Assembly: GCA_016234725.1 (NCBI GenBank)
Contig: JACRAK010000029.1
Span: 1-55,976 of the forward strand
Direction of reading: 5' to 3'
Source of the DNA: Candidatus Azambacteria bacterium
GTDB taxonomy: Bacteria > Patescibacteriota > Minisyncoccia > GWC2-36-17 > WO2-46-25
Length of the DNA stretch: 55,976 bases
This document shows, piece after piece, positions 1 through 7,500 of the stretch. A program made the position numbers and the translations under genes. Below the pieces are notes generated by a model, which saw nothing but the letters and a program-made list of their open reading frames with translations, ran no database searches and was not told where the DNA came from. How positions within the stretch are numbered: position 1 is the first letter of the stretch; each line of letters opens with the position of its first letter.

Positions 1-372
1 AAGAAGCTCTTGCAAGATATCATCAGGTACAGGAACGGCGGCGCGTACGGGGCTTATGCCCGGATAGCGCCACGCGGTGATGACGCGCAACTTCGGCTTG
101 CCTGTTTTTGTTTTCACTTTCAGCGGCTGATACATCACCCATACCTCTTTTTTGTGCTTTCCCCCGGTCTGCTGCATCACCGCAATGGTATTTGGCGCAA
201 CGCCTTCTTCGCTGCGTTCTGGCGAATTGATGACGCGCCGTACAAGCCCTTCGGAGATACCGTAATACATCATTTTCTGGACGATATGCATCGTCCAACT
301 CAGCTTTTCGTCGTCTTTGGGGGCTTTAAAACGACCAAACCCTCCGGAGGGAGGGTTTGGGGATCTTCTCAT
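1..372 (-). CDS. DUF4258-like protein, 3' end beyond window
   Basis: This reading frame is not in the supplied track because it runs off the left edge. It starts at an ATG 4 nt after the stop of the DsbA-like gene, so the two are probably cotranscribed. The visible 124 codons carry WTMHIVQKMMYYGISEG followed by LVRRVINSPER and a late VITAWRYPG. That order resembles the DUF4258 fold, a small RelE-like barrel in which an early helix with a 'GIS..dV..vi' pattern is followed by strands. The family assignment is by eye. The N-terminus is Pro/Gly/Arg-rich. Function is unknown; a toxin-like nuclease or a housekeeping role are both possible. Confidence 0.6.
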   Translation of the reverse strand, partial: MRRSPNPPSGGFGRFKAPKDDEKLSWTMHIVQKMMYYGISEGLVRRVINSPERSEEGVAPNTIAVMQQTGGKHKKEVWVMYQPLKVKTKTGKPKLRVITAWRYPGISPVRAAVPVPDDILQELL

Positions 373-376
373 TTTA

Positions 377-1180
377 TTAGAGCGCAGCATCAATGATTCT
401 TTTGACATCAAGGGGTTGGCGGGCATCTTCGAATGGCAATGCACCCGGGATCACTGATTTTTCGCCGCTTGCCGATATCACGACGCTGTAGGGCGTTCCG
501 CGCGCGCCCGCCGCGACCGCTTCTTGTATTTCAGCTTCTATTTTCGATGCATATTTGCCGCTCTCAAGGCATTGCGTGAACTTCGCCGCATCAAGTCCGA
601 CATATTTTGCGATCTTCGGGAGCTCTGCCAGATCAAGCCCGTTGTTCGACGGCGTCACCTCAATGAGCCGATTCGTATATGCCCAGAACTTGTCATTGCC
701 GCCAAGCTCGCCCGCGCATTCGGTCGCTTCCGCTTCTTTGCGTGCTTTGCTGTGCAGTTGATCGATCGGGAAATGGCGGTACACCCATGCCACCTGCCCG
801 CTATATGCCGCAACAGTCTGCTGCATGGTCACATGGAACCGCTTGCAGAACGGACATTCGAGATCAGAAAATTCTACCACTTTCACCGGCGCGTTTATAT
901 CACCGAAAATATGATCGGCCGCGGAAACCGCTTTGATGGTGATCGCTGCGGGCGCTTGTTGCCCCGGAGCGGTTGTAGGCTCGGTAAGTCCCGCTTTTTT
1001 CCCAAGATCGGGTGCCGCCGCTCTTCGCTCGGCCAAACCGCCGTAAAAAATAGCGAGCGCTACGATGATACCGGCCGCGATGATCGCTACAGGAACAGAC
1101 CATGCGTTCGCTTTTTGCGGTAATGATCCTCTCCCCGCTTCGGGAGGAACCGGTGCGGTCTGCTGTGTCTCGTTGTCCAT
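377..1180 (-). CDS. Membrane-anchored DsbA-like thiol oxidoreductase
   Basis: A 267-aa protein with a Pro-rich cytoplasmic N-terminus, one membrane segment (about residues 29-50), a linker rich in Ala and Pro, and a C-terminal thioredoxin-fold domain. The redox motif CPFC lies at about residues 109-112 in the context FSDLECPFCKRF, and a cis-Pro loop candidate (RGTPYSVV) lies near residue 230. This matches the DsbA/thioredoxin_4 family that introduces or isomerises disulfides in exported proteins. It is anchored rather than released, as expected for a cell lacking an outer membrane. It sits upstream of the DUF4258-like gene and downstream of a secreted subtilase, a plausible client. No partner DsbB/VKOR is visible in the window. 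Confidence 0.88.
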   Translation of the reverse strand: MDNETQQTAPVPPEAGRGSLPQKANAWSVPVAIIAAGIIVALAIFYGGLAERRAAAPDLGKKAGLTEPTTAPGQQAPAAITIKAVSAADHIFGDINAPVKVVEFSDLECPFCKRFHVTMQQTVAAYSGQVAWVYRHFPIDQLHSKARKEAEATECAGELGGNDKFWAYTNRLIEVTPSNNGLDLAELPKIAKYVGLDAAKFTQCLESGKYASKIEAEIQEAVAAGARGTPYSVVISASGEKSVIPGALPFEDARQPLDVKRIIDAAL

Positions 1181-1204
1181 GTGTCTGCTTATGTTAATGA
1201 ATAA

Positions 1205-2467
1205 TTAATTCGTGAAAGCGGCATACGCGCTCACCAGCCCGTACCCGTAGATATCATCTTGCCCCCCGGTGCCAAGATCGGTGGCGGTCGCCTCAAGTTT
1301 CGCTTGCACTTCTTTCGGGTCCCATGCGCCATTGCAATTGACGTCAAACTCGCTCACACAGCTATTGTCGAGTTCGTCGAATGCGGTATCGGTCGCGCGC
1401 TTGAGCACAAACGCTGCGGCAGCCGCAACATGCGGCGATGCCATCGAGGTACCCGAAAGCGTCGCGTACTTCGTTCCTTTATATGTCGAATAAATGCTCA
1501 CGCCGGGCGCCGCGAGATCAACTTCCGGGCCGCGCGAGGACCAGTACGGCGCGCTGTTTGAGAAATCGGTCGCCGCGACCGCGATCGCTTCCGGGTATGC
1601 CGCGGGATATATGACACTGCCGCCGCTGTTGCCCGCCGCCGCAACCACCACCACGCCTGCATTCTGCGCGCGGATGACCGCATCATGCAGTGATCGCACG
1701 TCCGTGGTCGTTCCTAGGCTAAGATTGATCACCTGCATGCCGTTTGCTGTAGCCCAATCAATACCATCGATCACATCGGAAAGATATCCGGAACCGTTCC
1801 TGTCAAGCACCTTGATCGCATACAGGTTCGCCGCAGGAACGCCGCCCACAACGCCGATCGTATTGTTGAGCGCCGCAACAACTCCCGCAACATGCGAGCC
1901 ATGCCCATTGTCGTCGTTCCAGTTAGAGGTATATGCCACTTCGCTCACGCCGCCTTTGATATTACCTAAAAGATCGGGATGCGTCGTGCTGATGCCGGTA
2001 TCGATGATGCCGATATTGATGCCGCCCCCCGTTTCACCGAGCGTCCATACGCGATCCGCATTGATGCGATAAACGCCCCACGGAAGCATCTGCACGGGCT
2101 GCGTGGCGGCGGGCTTCGCTTTTTTGTCTGTCGCATCCGCGGCGCCTTCAAGCGCCTCCACCACCACATCGTCTTCCACGCGCACCACTTTTGCATTTTT
2201 GAGTAATTTCGTTTCTGATGTGTTGTCCACATACGCGACCAATGCGTCGCCGTGCCGCAGCTTATGCACTTTCACACTGCGCGCCGCGCTGAGTATCCTC
2301 CCCTTCTCAACATCGGAAACTCCGTCTTTAAATACGACTATCTTCCGCTGAGGCAGATTTATTTCCTCTGATTCCGCAAACACAAAGCCAAAAAATCCGG
2401 AAACCACGATTGCGACCAAAAAAACGCTCACAAAACGAAAATAAGGCCTTTTCATATGGTCATTCAT
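1205..2467 (-). CDS. Secreted subtilisin-like serine protease (S8)
   Basis: A 420-aa pre-pro-protease. The signal peptide covers about residues 8-31 (VFLVAIVVSGFFGFVFA). An I9-like propeptide follows to about residue 105. The catalytic triad is readable: Asp about 156 in GIIDTGIS, His about 189 in NGHGSHVAG, and Ser about 340 in GTSMASPH. The oxyanion Asn is in AAAGNSGG. Close to the C-terminus a short insert, CVSEFDVNCNGAWDP, contains two Cys that could form a disulfide, which fits the neighbouring DsbA-like gene. Two in-frame ATGs exist (MNDHMK); either gives a good signal peptide. It probably degrades extracellular protein or matures surface proteins. Confidence 0.93.
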   Translation of the reverse strand: MNDHMKRPYFRFVSVFLVAIVVSGFFGFVFAESEEINLPQRKIVVFKDGVSDVEKGRILSAARSVKVHKLRHGDALVAYVDNTSETKLLKNAKVVRVEDDVVVEALEGAADATDKKAKPAATQPVQMLPWGVYRINADRVWTLGETGGGINIGIIDTGISTTHPDLLGNIKGGVSEVAYTSNWNDDNGHGSHVAGVVAALNNTIGVVGGVPAANLYAIKVLDRNGSGYLSDVIDGIDWATANGMQVINLSLGTTTDVRSLHDAVIRAQNAGVVVVAAAGNSGGSVIYPAAYPEAIAVAATDFSNSAPYWSSRGPEVDLAAPGVSIYSTYKGTKYATLSGTSMASPHVAAAAAFVLKRATDTAFDELDNSCVSEFDVNCNGAWDPKEVQAKLEATATDLGTGGQDDIYGYGLVSAYAAFTN

Positions 2468-2544
2468 TAAAAACTAAATGTCACTATATAGTACGCCTAA
2501 TGGCAAAAAGCGTCAATCGAATTATCCCCCTCAACATGGGGTTT

Positions 2545-2676
2545 ACCCCGTATATCAACTTTGACAATAAAAAGTGCTTTCTTAGATTGGTACGCCTTAC
2601 AGCTGTAAAACAGTCATTCAAAGAATCACTCGCTGGCTTTGCTGACGCAAAGCCGGTCGAAGTTGTATTACGGGGC
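2545..2676. repeat. F2 palindromic element, copy a
   Basis: The arms CCCCGTATATCAACTT and AAGTTGTATTACGGGG are near-complementary over about 16 bp and enclose about 95 nt that contain a second hairpin, GGCTTTGC/GCAAAGCC. The right end abuts the stop codon of the glutaredoxin gene. The outer CCCCGT...ACGGGG signature is shared with the other F2 copies. Confidence 0.7.
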
Positions 2677-2913
2677 TTATTTTATCCCCAGAAGCGCTTC
2701 TAATCGCGCCCGATCAAAGCCGATCACGATCTCCCCGCCTACGTCGATCACCGGCACGCCCATCTGGCCTGATTTTTCGATCATTGTTTCCTGCGCGGGA
2801 ATGTCAACAGTGACATCCTTTTCTTCGTACGCGATATTGTGCTCTTTAAAATAGTCCTTCGCCATGTGGCAATACGTACACGTCGGAGTTGTATAGATAG
2901 TAACGTTTGGCAT
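2677..2913 (-). CDS. Glutaredoxin-like thiol-disulfide protein
   Basis: A 78-aa protein of glutaredoxin size. The active site CTYC is near residue 11 in YTTPTCTYCHMAKDYF, the TVDI segment follows, and GVPVIDVGG holds the cis-Pro loop. The ATG of MPNVTIYTT at 2913 was chosen over the track's upstream start because the family begins directly with this first strand. The NrdH/Grx-like family reduces disulfides in cytosolic enzymes such as class I RNR. Only the anaerobic class III RNR is seen here, so the substrate is open. The stop codon touches an F2 palindrome. Confidence 0.88.
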   Translation of the reverse strand: MPNVTIYTTPTCTYCHMAKDYFKEHNIAYEEKDVTVDIPAQETMIEKSGQMGVPVIDVGGEIVIGFDRARLEALLGIK

Positions 2914-3056
2914 AAAAAAATAATTAAGAATGACCCCTCTATCATACATGAGCCGCGGCACGGAAGTCAAAGTTGCCTTCTTGCCACCACGATACCGGCA
3001 ATGATAAAATAGGCATCAGAAGGTCGATTCTTTACACAGTTCTAATATATTTTTAT

Positions 3057-3527
3057 ATGACACAAAAATTCATCAGTGCATCGTTATTTGTCGCATTGTT
3101 TACGCTCGCGGCATTCCCCGTGCTTGCAACGGAAAATGCGACTTCTACAAACGCAACATCCACGCAAGAAAAAGTAAGGCCTGTGGCGCTTTCTTCGCTT
3201 GACGTCGCGTGTATGAAAAATGCGGTTGAAAAACGCGACACCGCGATCATTGCGGCGTTTGACACATTCCATGATTCCGCAAAAACGGCGCTCACTGCGC
3301 GCAAGACCGCGCTTCTTGCGGCGTGGGATATCGCCGACCGCACCGCGCGGCGTGCGGCGCTCAAAAGCGCATGGAGAACGTACGGAGAAGCGATCGCAAG
3401 CGCCCGAAAGACATTTCGCGATGCGCGACTCGCGGCGTGGAAACAGTTCCTCACCGACCGCAAAGCATGCGGCAAAGCGGTCATTTCCGATGACAAAGCA
3501 GAAAGCGGGGTAGACGCGAAACTCTAG
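3057..3527 (+). CDS. Small secreted helical protein, function unknown
   Basis: One of the few plus-strand genes. The 156-aa product starts at the ATG of MTQKFISASLFVALFTLA, which gives a clean signal peptide ending near ATA/LATE (residue 24). The mature part opens with Asn/Thr/Ser repeats and continues as a long Ala/Arg/Lys-rich amphipathic helix (DRTARRAALKSAWRTYG and similar heptad-like stretches). Two Cys (about residues 56 and 142) could pair. I recognise no named family. Similar helical exported proteins are common in CPR genomes. It is followed by a strong terminator, so it is probably monocistronic. Confidence 0.7.
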   Translation: MTQKFISASLFVALFTLAAFPVLATENATSTNATSTQEKVRPVALSSLDVACMKNAVEKRDTAIIAAFDTFHDSAKTALTARKTALLAAWDIADRTARRAALKSAWRTYGEAIASARKTFRDARLAAWKQFLTDRKACGKAVISDDKAESGVDAKL

Positions 3528-3543
3528 CGCTTCCCTGCTGTTT

Positions 3544-3584
3544 AATAAACAAACCGCCGCATCACATGCGGCGGTTTGTTTATT
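3544..3584 (+). terminator. Rho-independent terminator
   Basis: A 19-bp near-perfect stem, AATAAACAAACCGCCGCAT pairing with its complement across a CAC loop, starts 17 nt after the stop of the secreted helical protein and ends in TTTGTTTATT. A and T tracts on both sides could let it work in both directions. Confidence 0.85.
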
Positions 3585-3628
3585 GAAAACAACTGTAAAT
3601 TACGAAATGTCAGATTCGAGGCGCGCCG

Positions 3629-3769
3629 AGCCGCGACTCCGCTGTCGCTCCGCTGGACTGCTGTTTGTTAGCCAATCACTTCTTACGACTCGGCCTTCGG
3701 CCTCCCTGCACTGCGTTTTGTGGCTTCGCTACGCTTCAGACAAAACGGGAGCTTGGACAAACAGGGAGC
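3629..3769 (+). repeat. F4 hairpin element, interrupted copy
   Basis: The F4 signature GGACTGCTGTTTGTTAGCC on the left and TTGGACAAACAGGGAGC on the right form the stem CTGTTTGT/ACAAACAG. Its loop is interrupted by another F4 element. Confidence 0.65.
3685..3752 (+). repeat. F4 hairpin element nested in another F4
   Basis: It begins ACGACTCGGCCTTCGGCCTC and ends ACAAAACGGGAGC, with the stem CGTTTTGT/ACAAAACG. The stem differs from the host copy's CTGTTTGT/ACAAACAG by matched changes on both arms. It splits the host loop sequence that is continuous in the copy at 14937-15009. Confidence 0.65.
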
Positions 3770-3855
3770 ACCGTCACCGAAGCTGTACCGTAAGTACAGC
3801 GAGGCGAGACGCGGAGGCGGAACGAAGAAGATGGCGTTTCGTAATTTACAGGAAT

Positions 3856-4266
3856 TTATTCCTCCACCGTCCACGCAACACCATGCTTTTCATGCATGGT
3901 CGCGCGCACCTTTCCCACCACGTCTTTCATGTCCCAGTCGGACTTCACGAGATATTGATAATTCCCCGTTCCGATCTCTTCTGCAACCTGCTCTGCATTG
4001 CTTAGATTGGTAAGAAAAATAACGGGGATATTCGCGGTATCCTGATTCTCCTGCAATTTCTTAAATACCGTCACGCCATCCATCTTCGGCATAACAATAT
4101 CGAGCAGAATGACCGAAGGGATCTTCTCCTGCGCCAGCTTCAACCCTTCTTCGCCGTTGCGCGCCACAAGCGCGTGGAATCCTTCGCGCGTGAATTTATC
4201 CTTCAGCGCTTCCGACAACGACGGCTCGTCTTCCACGATAAGGACAGTATGCGATGTCTGTGTCAT
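3856..4266 (-). CDS. Response regulator receiver protein
   Basis: A 136-aa stand-alone CheY-like receiver domain. The acidic pocket is VEDEPS (residues 11-16). The phospho-acceptor Asp is in VILLDIVMPKMDGV, and the Thr/Lys switch residues are in VIFLTNLS and YLVKSDW. There is no DNA-binding output domain, so it acts through protein contacts or as a phosphorelay intermediate. It lies just downstream of the histidine kinase on the same strand, its probable partner. An F2 palindrome now separates the two. Confidence 0.9.
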   Translation of the reverse strand: MTQTSHTVLIVEDEPSLSEALKDKFTREGFHALVARNGEEGLKLAQEKIPSVILLDIVMPKMDGVTVFKKLQENQDTANIPVIFLTNLSNAEQVAEEIGTGNYQYLVKSDWDMKDVVGKVRATMHEKHGVAWTVEE

Positions 4267-4316
4267 AATATTTATTACGTATTATAGGTGTTCTGTCAGT
4301 ATACACCACCGTCGCA

Positions 4317-4441
4317 TTACGGGGCAAGCCACGTCACAATCTTAATCGTGGCATTTTATCTCGATGGCGCGAGCCGTAAGGCGGCTTCGCCTTTGCGCTC
4401 TTTGAAAAACAAATCATCGATGAGATTGTTACGGGGCAAGC
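4317..4441. repeat. F2 palindromic element, copy b
   Basis: A direct repeat TTACGGGGCAAGC (4317-4329 and 4429-4441) bounds the arms ACAATCTTAATCG and CGATGAGATTGT. The core GCCGTAAGGCGGCTTCGCC is shared with the F2 copies at 50.4 and 54.4 kb. The right boundary supplies the last codons and the TAA stop of the histidine kinase. Confidence 0.7.
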
Positions 4442-6753
4442 TGCCGCGTGCCTACCTTCTTTTGCATCCCTTCAAGCGGTAAAACAACGTAAAACGTCGA
4501 CCCCTTCCCTTCTTCCGACTCAAACCAGATGCTCCCATGCACGTGCTCAACGATCGATTTCACGAGATACAGCCCGAGCCCCGTTCCCTCCGGATCGCGT
4601 TCGCGCACGTTGTCGGCGCGGAACATTTTCGTGAACACCTTATCCTGCTGCTCTTTGGGAATGCCATATCCGGTATCTGCGACCATGATCAGCAGCGTCT
4701 CCCGGATCATTTTCCTTCCGTTCACCGCCTGCCCTTTTTTAACCGCTTCAACGGTAAGCGCTATATTCCCCTTCTCCGGCGTGTATTTTACCGCATTCGA
4801 GATCAGATTCTGGAAAATGATGCGCATGAGCTTTGGGTCAGCCATCATCTGCGGGATGTCTTTTGCGTACGATTCTTTTACAACGATCTTTTTCTTTTTG
4901 ATCGTTTGCTTCATATCCGTCAGCACCGCCTTCACCGTGGTCGTCACATGCATAGGTACCGGCTCCACCATGAACGTGCCCATTTCAAAGCGAGACACAT
5001 TCAGAAGCGCGTCCACAAGCTCCACCATGCGTTTGTTGCCCCGATAGATCTCTTCCAAATATTTTTTCTGCTCTTTAGTGATCTTTCCCGCATCCCCGTC
5101 AAGCAACATCTCGCTGTACCAGTTGATGCTTGAAAGCGGTGTGCGCAATTGATGCGACGCGAGCGACACGAATTCGGTCTTCGCGCGGTCGATCTCCTTT
5201 TCTTTCGTCACGTCGTCAAACACCACCGCAATGAACCGGAGCGCTCCCGCATCATCCCGCACCGGCACCGCCGCCATGCGAAGCGCGATCACCCTCCCGC
5301 TCAGTTCTTCTATATACAAGTCATTCTTTGTCACCGCATGCCCAGACTGCAATACGACATTCACGGGAAGTTCCTCGAAAGGATACTGCTCGCCGCTTTC
5401 TTTTTTTATTCGCTCCCACCGTTGCGGATCGTTCTCAAAATCATTCCCCAGCAGCGCGGCGGCGCGCCCGTTTAACGCTATGATCTCCCCTCGCGGCGCG
5501 CGCATCATGAGCACGCCCAGCGGCAGATTTTCAAGCAGCACGGCGAGCTTCTTTTTTTCTTCTTCCATCCATCGCTGGCGCTCTTCAAGCGATGCCGTCA
5601 TCGCATTGAACGCATGCCCGAGATCTTCGATCTCGTCGCCCGTCCGCGCGACCGTTGCGCGATGGCGCAAATTACCCGCCCGCGCTATTTCCGCGCTTTC
5701 CCGCAGTGCTTTGATGGGTTTCGTGAATATCCGAGATATGAAAAATGAGAGAATGCCGATGAGCGCGGCGAGTACGGCGACAGTGCCATAAAAGCGCGTT
5801 TGCGCCTCTTGCACCGGCAAAAACGCTTCATGCTTATCGATGTCCACGACAAGTACCATCCCTCTCCCTACCAAACACATCGAAGCGCCGAGCACCGTCG
5901 CGCCAGAATGATCCACGTATTCGCCAAGGACCTCTTTTCCGTTCTCCAAGCATTCCCGCACCGGCAGTGTATTTACGCTCACATCATGCGCGGGGTCTAT
6001 CTCTTTCCTGACCGGATGCAAGATAACGCTTCTTTCGCGATCAACGATATACACATGAAGCGTTTTCGTATTCCCGCCAACGAGCGACTCCAGATCCGCA
6101 TTCTCTCTGGTGATGAAATTCGCCGAAAGAATAATTTCCAGCTTATGGGGGTCAAATACATTCACGATGATGCCCAGAAATTCATGGGTGTCTTTATCGG
6201 TGATCGGCACCGCGACCACGAAAGGAGAGATGATGCCAAAGTGAACGTCTCCCAGGGCGGTGCGCACCAGCACCGCCGCCGCTTGTCCTTCTCTGAAATA
6301 CACATCATTGGATTCGTTCTTGCCGATCTCTTTCTCATCGGTTGATGCGATAATAATGCCGTCTTTATTCAGTATCGAGATGCCGGCGAGCTTTTCATCA
6401 AGCGGCTTCTTGTTCACCGAAAGATGCCTGCTGAGCGCTTCTTGGCTCGCCGCAGAACCGGTAGCAATGAGCCGCTTCGTTTCGTCGCGTATATACCCGT
6501 CCGAAGAAAAATCAACTGTCCGCGAAGTGATGTTGTTGAAATATTCAAGCACGCGCACTTCTTTCGACTCCGCCAACAACACGAGTGTATTGAAGAGCTC
6601 TTTTTTCATGATCTCTTGTTCATTGCGTATATAGAGAACACCGAATACCGCCATCGGGAGTAGGCCCGCAAAAAACAAAAAGAATGCGAGCTTCGTGCCG
6701 ATCTTCACGCGAAAATAAGAACGGGATGTTTTTTCCTTTTCTTCGTTCTGCAT
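4429..6753 (-). CDS. Membrane sensor histidine kinase (dCache-HAMP-PAS)
   Basis: A 774-aa hybrid-type sensor. TM1 is at about 20-42. A large extracellular Cache-like domain runs to about 325 (its AGISILNKDGIIIAS segment is typical). TM2 is at about 330-350, followed by HAMP to about 400, a PAS domain at about 410-515, HisKA with the phospho-His in SLASHQLRTPLSS, and HATPase_c. The HATPase boxes are N (NLISNAVKYTP), G1 (VADTGYGIP) and G2 (GTGLGLYLV). The H-box has Gln where Glu is usual, a common variant. It follows a three-TM protein and precedes the receiver gene. Its last residues LAP and stop lie inside an F2 repeat, so the original C-terminus may have been altered. Confidence 0.93.
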   Translation of the reverse strand: MQNEEKEKTSRSYFRVKIGTKLAFFLFFAGLLPMAVFGVLYIRNEQEIMKKELFNTLVLLAESKEVRVLEYFNNITSRTVDFSSDGYIRDETKRLIATGSAASQEALSRHLSVNKKPLDEKLAGISILNKDGIIIASTDEKEIGKNESNDVYFREGQAAAVLVRTALGDVHFGIISPFVVAVPITDKDTHEFLGIIVNVFDPHKLEIILSANFITRENADLESLVGGNTKTLHVYIVDRERSVILHPVRKEIDPAHDVSVNTLPVRECLENGKEVLGEYVDHSGATVLGASMCLVGRGMVLVVDIDKHEAFLPVQEAQTRFYGTVAVLAALIGILSFFISRIFTKPIKALRESAEIARAGNLRHRATVARTGDEIEDLGHAFNAMTASLEERQRWMEEEKKKLAVLLENLPLGVLMMRAPRGEIIALNGRAAALLGNDFENDPQRWERIKKESGEQYPFEELPVNVVLQSGHAVTKNDLYIEELSGRVIALRMAAVPVRDDAGALRFIAVVFDDVTKEKEIDRAKTEFVSLASHQLRTPLSSINWYSEMLLDGDAGKITKEQKKYLEEIYRGNKRMVELVDALLNVSRFEMGTFMVEPVPMHVTTTVKAVLTDMKQTIKKKKIVVKESYAKDIPQMMADPKLMRIIFQNLISNAVKYTPEKGNIALTVEAVKKGQAVNGRKMIRETLLIMVADTGYGIPKEQQDKVFTKMFRADNVRERDPEGTGLGLYLVKSIVEHVHGSIWFESEEGKGSTFYVVLPLEGMQKKVGTRQLAP

Positions 6754-6758
6754 GTATA

Positions 6759-7064
6759 TTATCTGTTTTCCGACGTCCTCACCTTGTTCGCGCGCCGGAT
6801 GAGAAAAATAAAAGCGGCATATGCGATAACATACAGCACATATTCCGCCATTTCAGGGATCTCCCCCATTGTGTCTTCCAGCTTAAATAGTTCATACACC
6901 ATATGCCACGCGCGGGCAATGACTAAAATCGTCAGCGTCCACACTACCGCCGCAGTTGCACTATACGTCAGCCCTTTTTGCATTGCGCCTCGCGCCGCGA
7001 ATACCGACAATACGGCAAGAACGACTGTCAGACCGGAAAGAGTAAAATACAAAATTTCTTCCAT
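6759..7064 (-). CDS. Three-TM membrane protein upstream of histidine kinase
   Basis: A 101-aa hydrophobic protein with three predicted membrane segments (about 4-24, 33-53 and 76-91), a short acidic loop (KLEDTMGEIPEM) and a positively charged tail (RRANKVRTSENR). I do not recognise a named family. It ends 5 nt before the histidine kinase start, so translation is probably coupled. A role as an accessory to the sensor is inferred only from this linkage. Confidence 0.65.
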   Translation of the reverse strand: MEEILYFTLSGLTVVLAVLSVFAARGAMQKGLTYSATAAVVWTLTILVIARAWHMVYELFKLEDTMGEIPEMAEYVLYVIAYAAFIFLIRRANKVRTSENR

Positions 7065-7111
7065 ACTTGTTATTTAATGATATGGCTATATCGTACCACA
7101 TATCGATCAAA

Positions 7112-7147
7112 GCAAAAACAACCCTCACACGTGAGAGTTGTTTTTGC
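7112..7147. terminator. Probable bidirectional terminator
   Basis: The stem GCAAAAACAACCCTCAC pairs with GTGAGAGTTGTTTTTGC around a short loop. T-rich sequence follows on both strands. It lies downstream of the decayed minus-strand remnant and upstream of the three-TM gene. Confidence 0.75.
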
Positions 7148-7166
7148 CGTATGTTTTTTTGAAATC

Positions 7167-7470
7167 CTATCTTTTATTTTTCTTCGCCCCTGCTTTCTTT
7201 GCCGGTTTTTTAGCCGCAGTATTCTTTGTCGCTTCCTTTTTCACGGGCTCTTTCTCGATCACCGTTTCTTTTTGTTGCGCGAACTTCATCCGAACAAGCG
7301 TATCCACCGTTTGGATAAGCCGCTCAACTTTGCATTGACCGACTCTAACTGCCTCTTTATATCGTCGCTTCCTTTATTGCTTTCAAAACTGGTTTTTGCG
7401 GGCGCCCCCCCGCTCTTCCCGCCGCCATCATCCCCGCCGGACCCCCGCCGATAACAATGACATCCCATAC
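7167..7470 (-). pseudogene. Frameshifted remnant of a Lys-rich-tailed protein
   Basis: One minus frame reads SFESNKGSDDIKRQLESVNAK and then runs to a stop. Shifting by one base restores a coiled-coil-like continuation, VERLIQTVDTLVRMKFAQQK, and a Lys/Ala-rich tail (KKPAKKAGAKKNKR) ending at the TAG at 7167. The two halves fit one protein interrupted by a single-base indel near 7322-7330. The upstream part of the same frame runs into the flavoprotein remnant out of frame. The original identity is unknown; similar tails occur on nucleic-acid-binding CPR proteins. Confidence 0.55.
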
Positions 7471-7500
7471 GGTTTCGGTTTTCTGTTTTTCACTAGCCAA
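7357..7500 (-). pseudogene. 5' remnant of a HI0933-like flavoprotein gene
   Basis: A TTG-initiated frame overlapping the stop of the phosphatase gene encodes about 47 residues: a short leader, then VWDVIVIGGGPAGMMAAGRA, then nonsense to a TAA. This is the FAD/NAD dinucleotide-binding start of a BaiN/HI0933-type flavoprotein (normally about 400 aa), cut off after the first beta-alpha unit. A deletion probably fused its 5' end to the remnant of another gene. It lacks the ATG and the length for function. Confidence 0.55.

Larger units (their letters stand above)
3593..3851. repeat. Large palindrome with nested F4 elements
   Basis: The outer arms CTGTAAATTACGAAA and TTTCGTAATTTACAG are perfectly complementary over 15 bp and enclose about 230 nt. 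Inside lie an F4 element (3629-3769) and a second F4 inserted in its loop (3685-3752). Together with the preceding terminator this fills the 328-bp gap between 3527 and 3856. No gene is supported here; the track ORFs in this stretch are translated repeats. The right arm ends 4 nt from the response-regulator stop codon. Confidence 0.75.

Noticed and set aside
3583-4005. 140-aa plus ORF upstream of the response regulator
   Set aside because: It is translated F4 repeat (LLFVSQS, WTNREH recur at other F4 copies) running antisense into the receiver gene.
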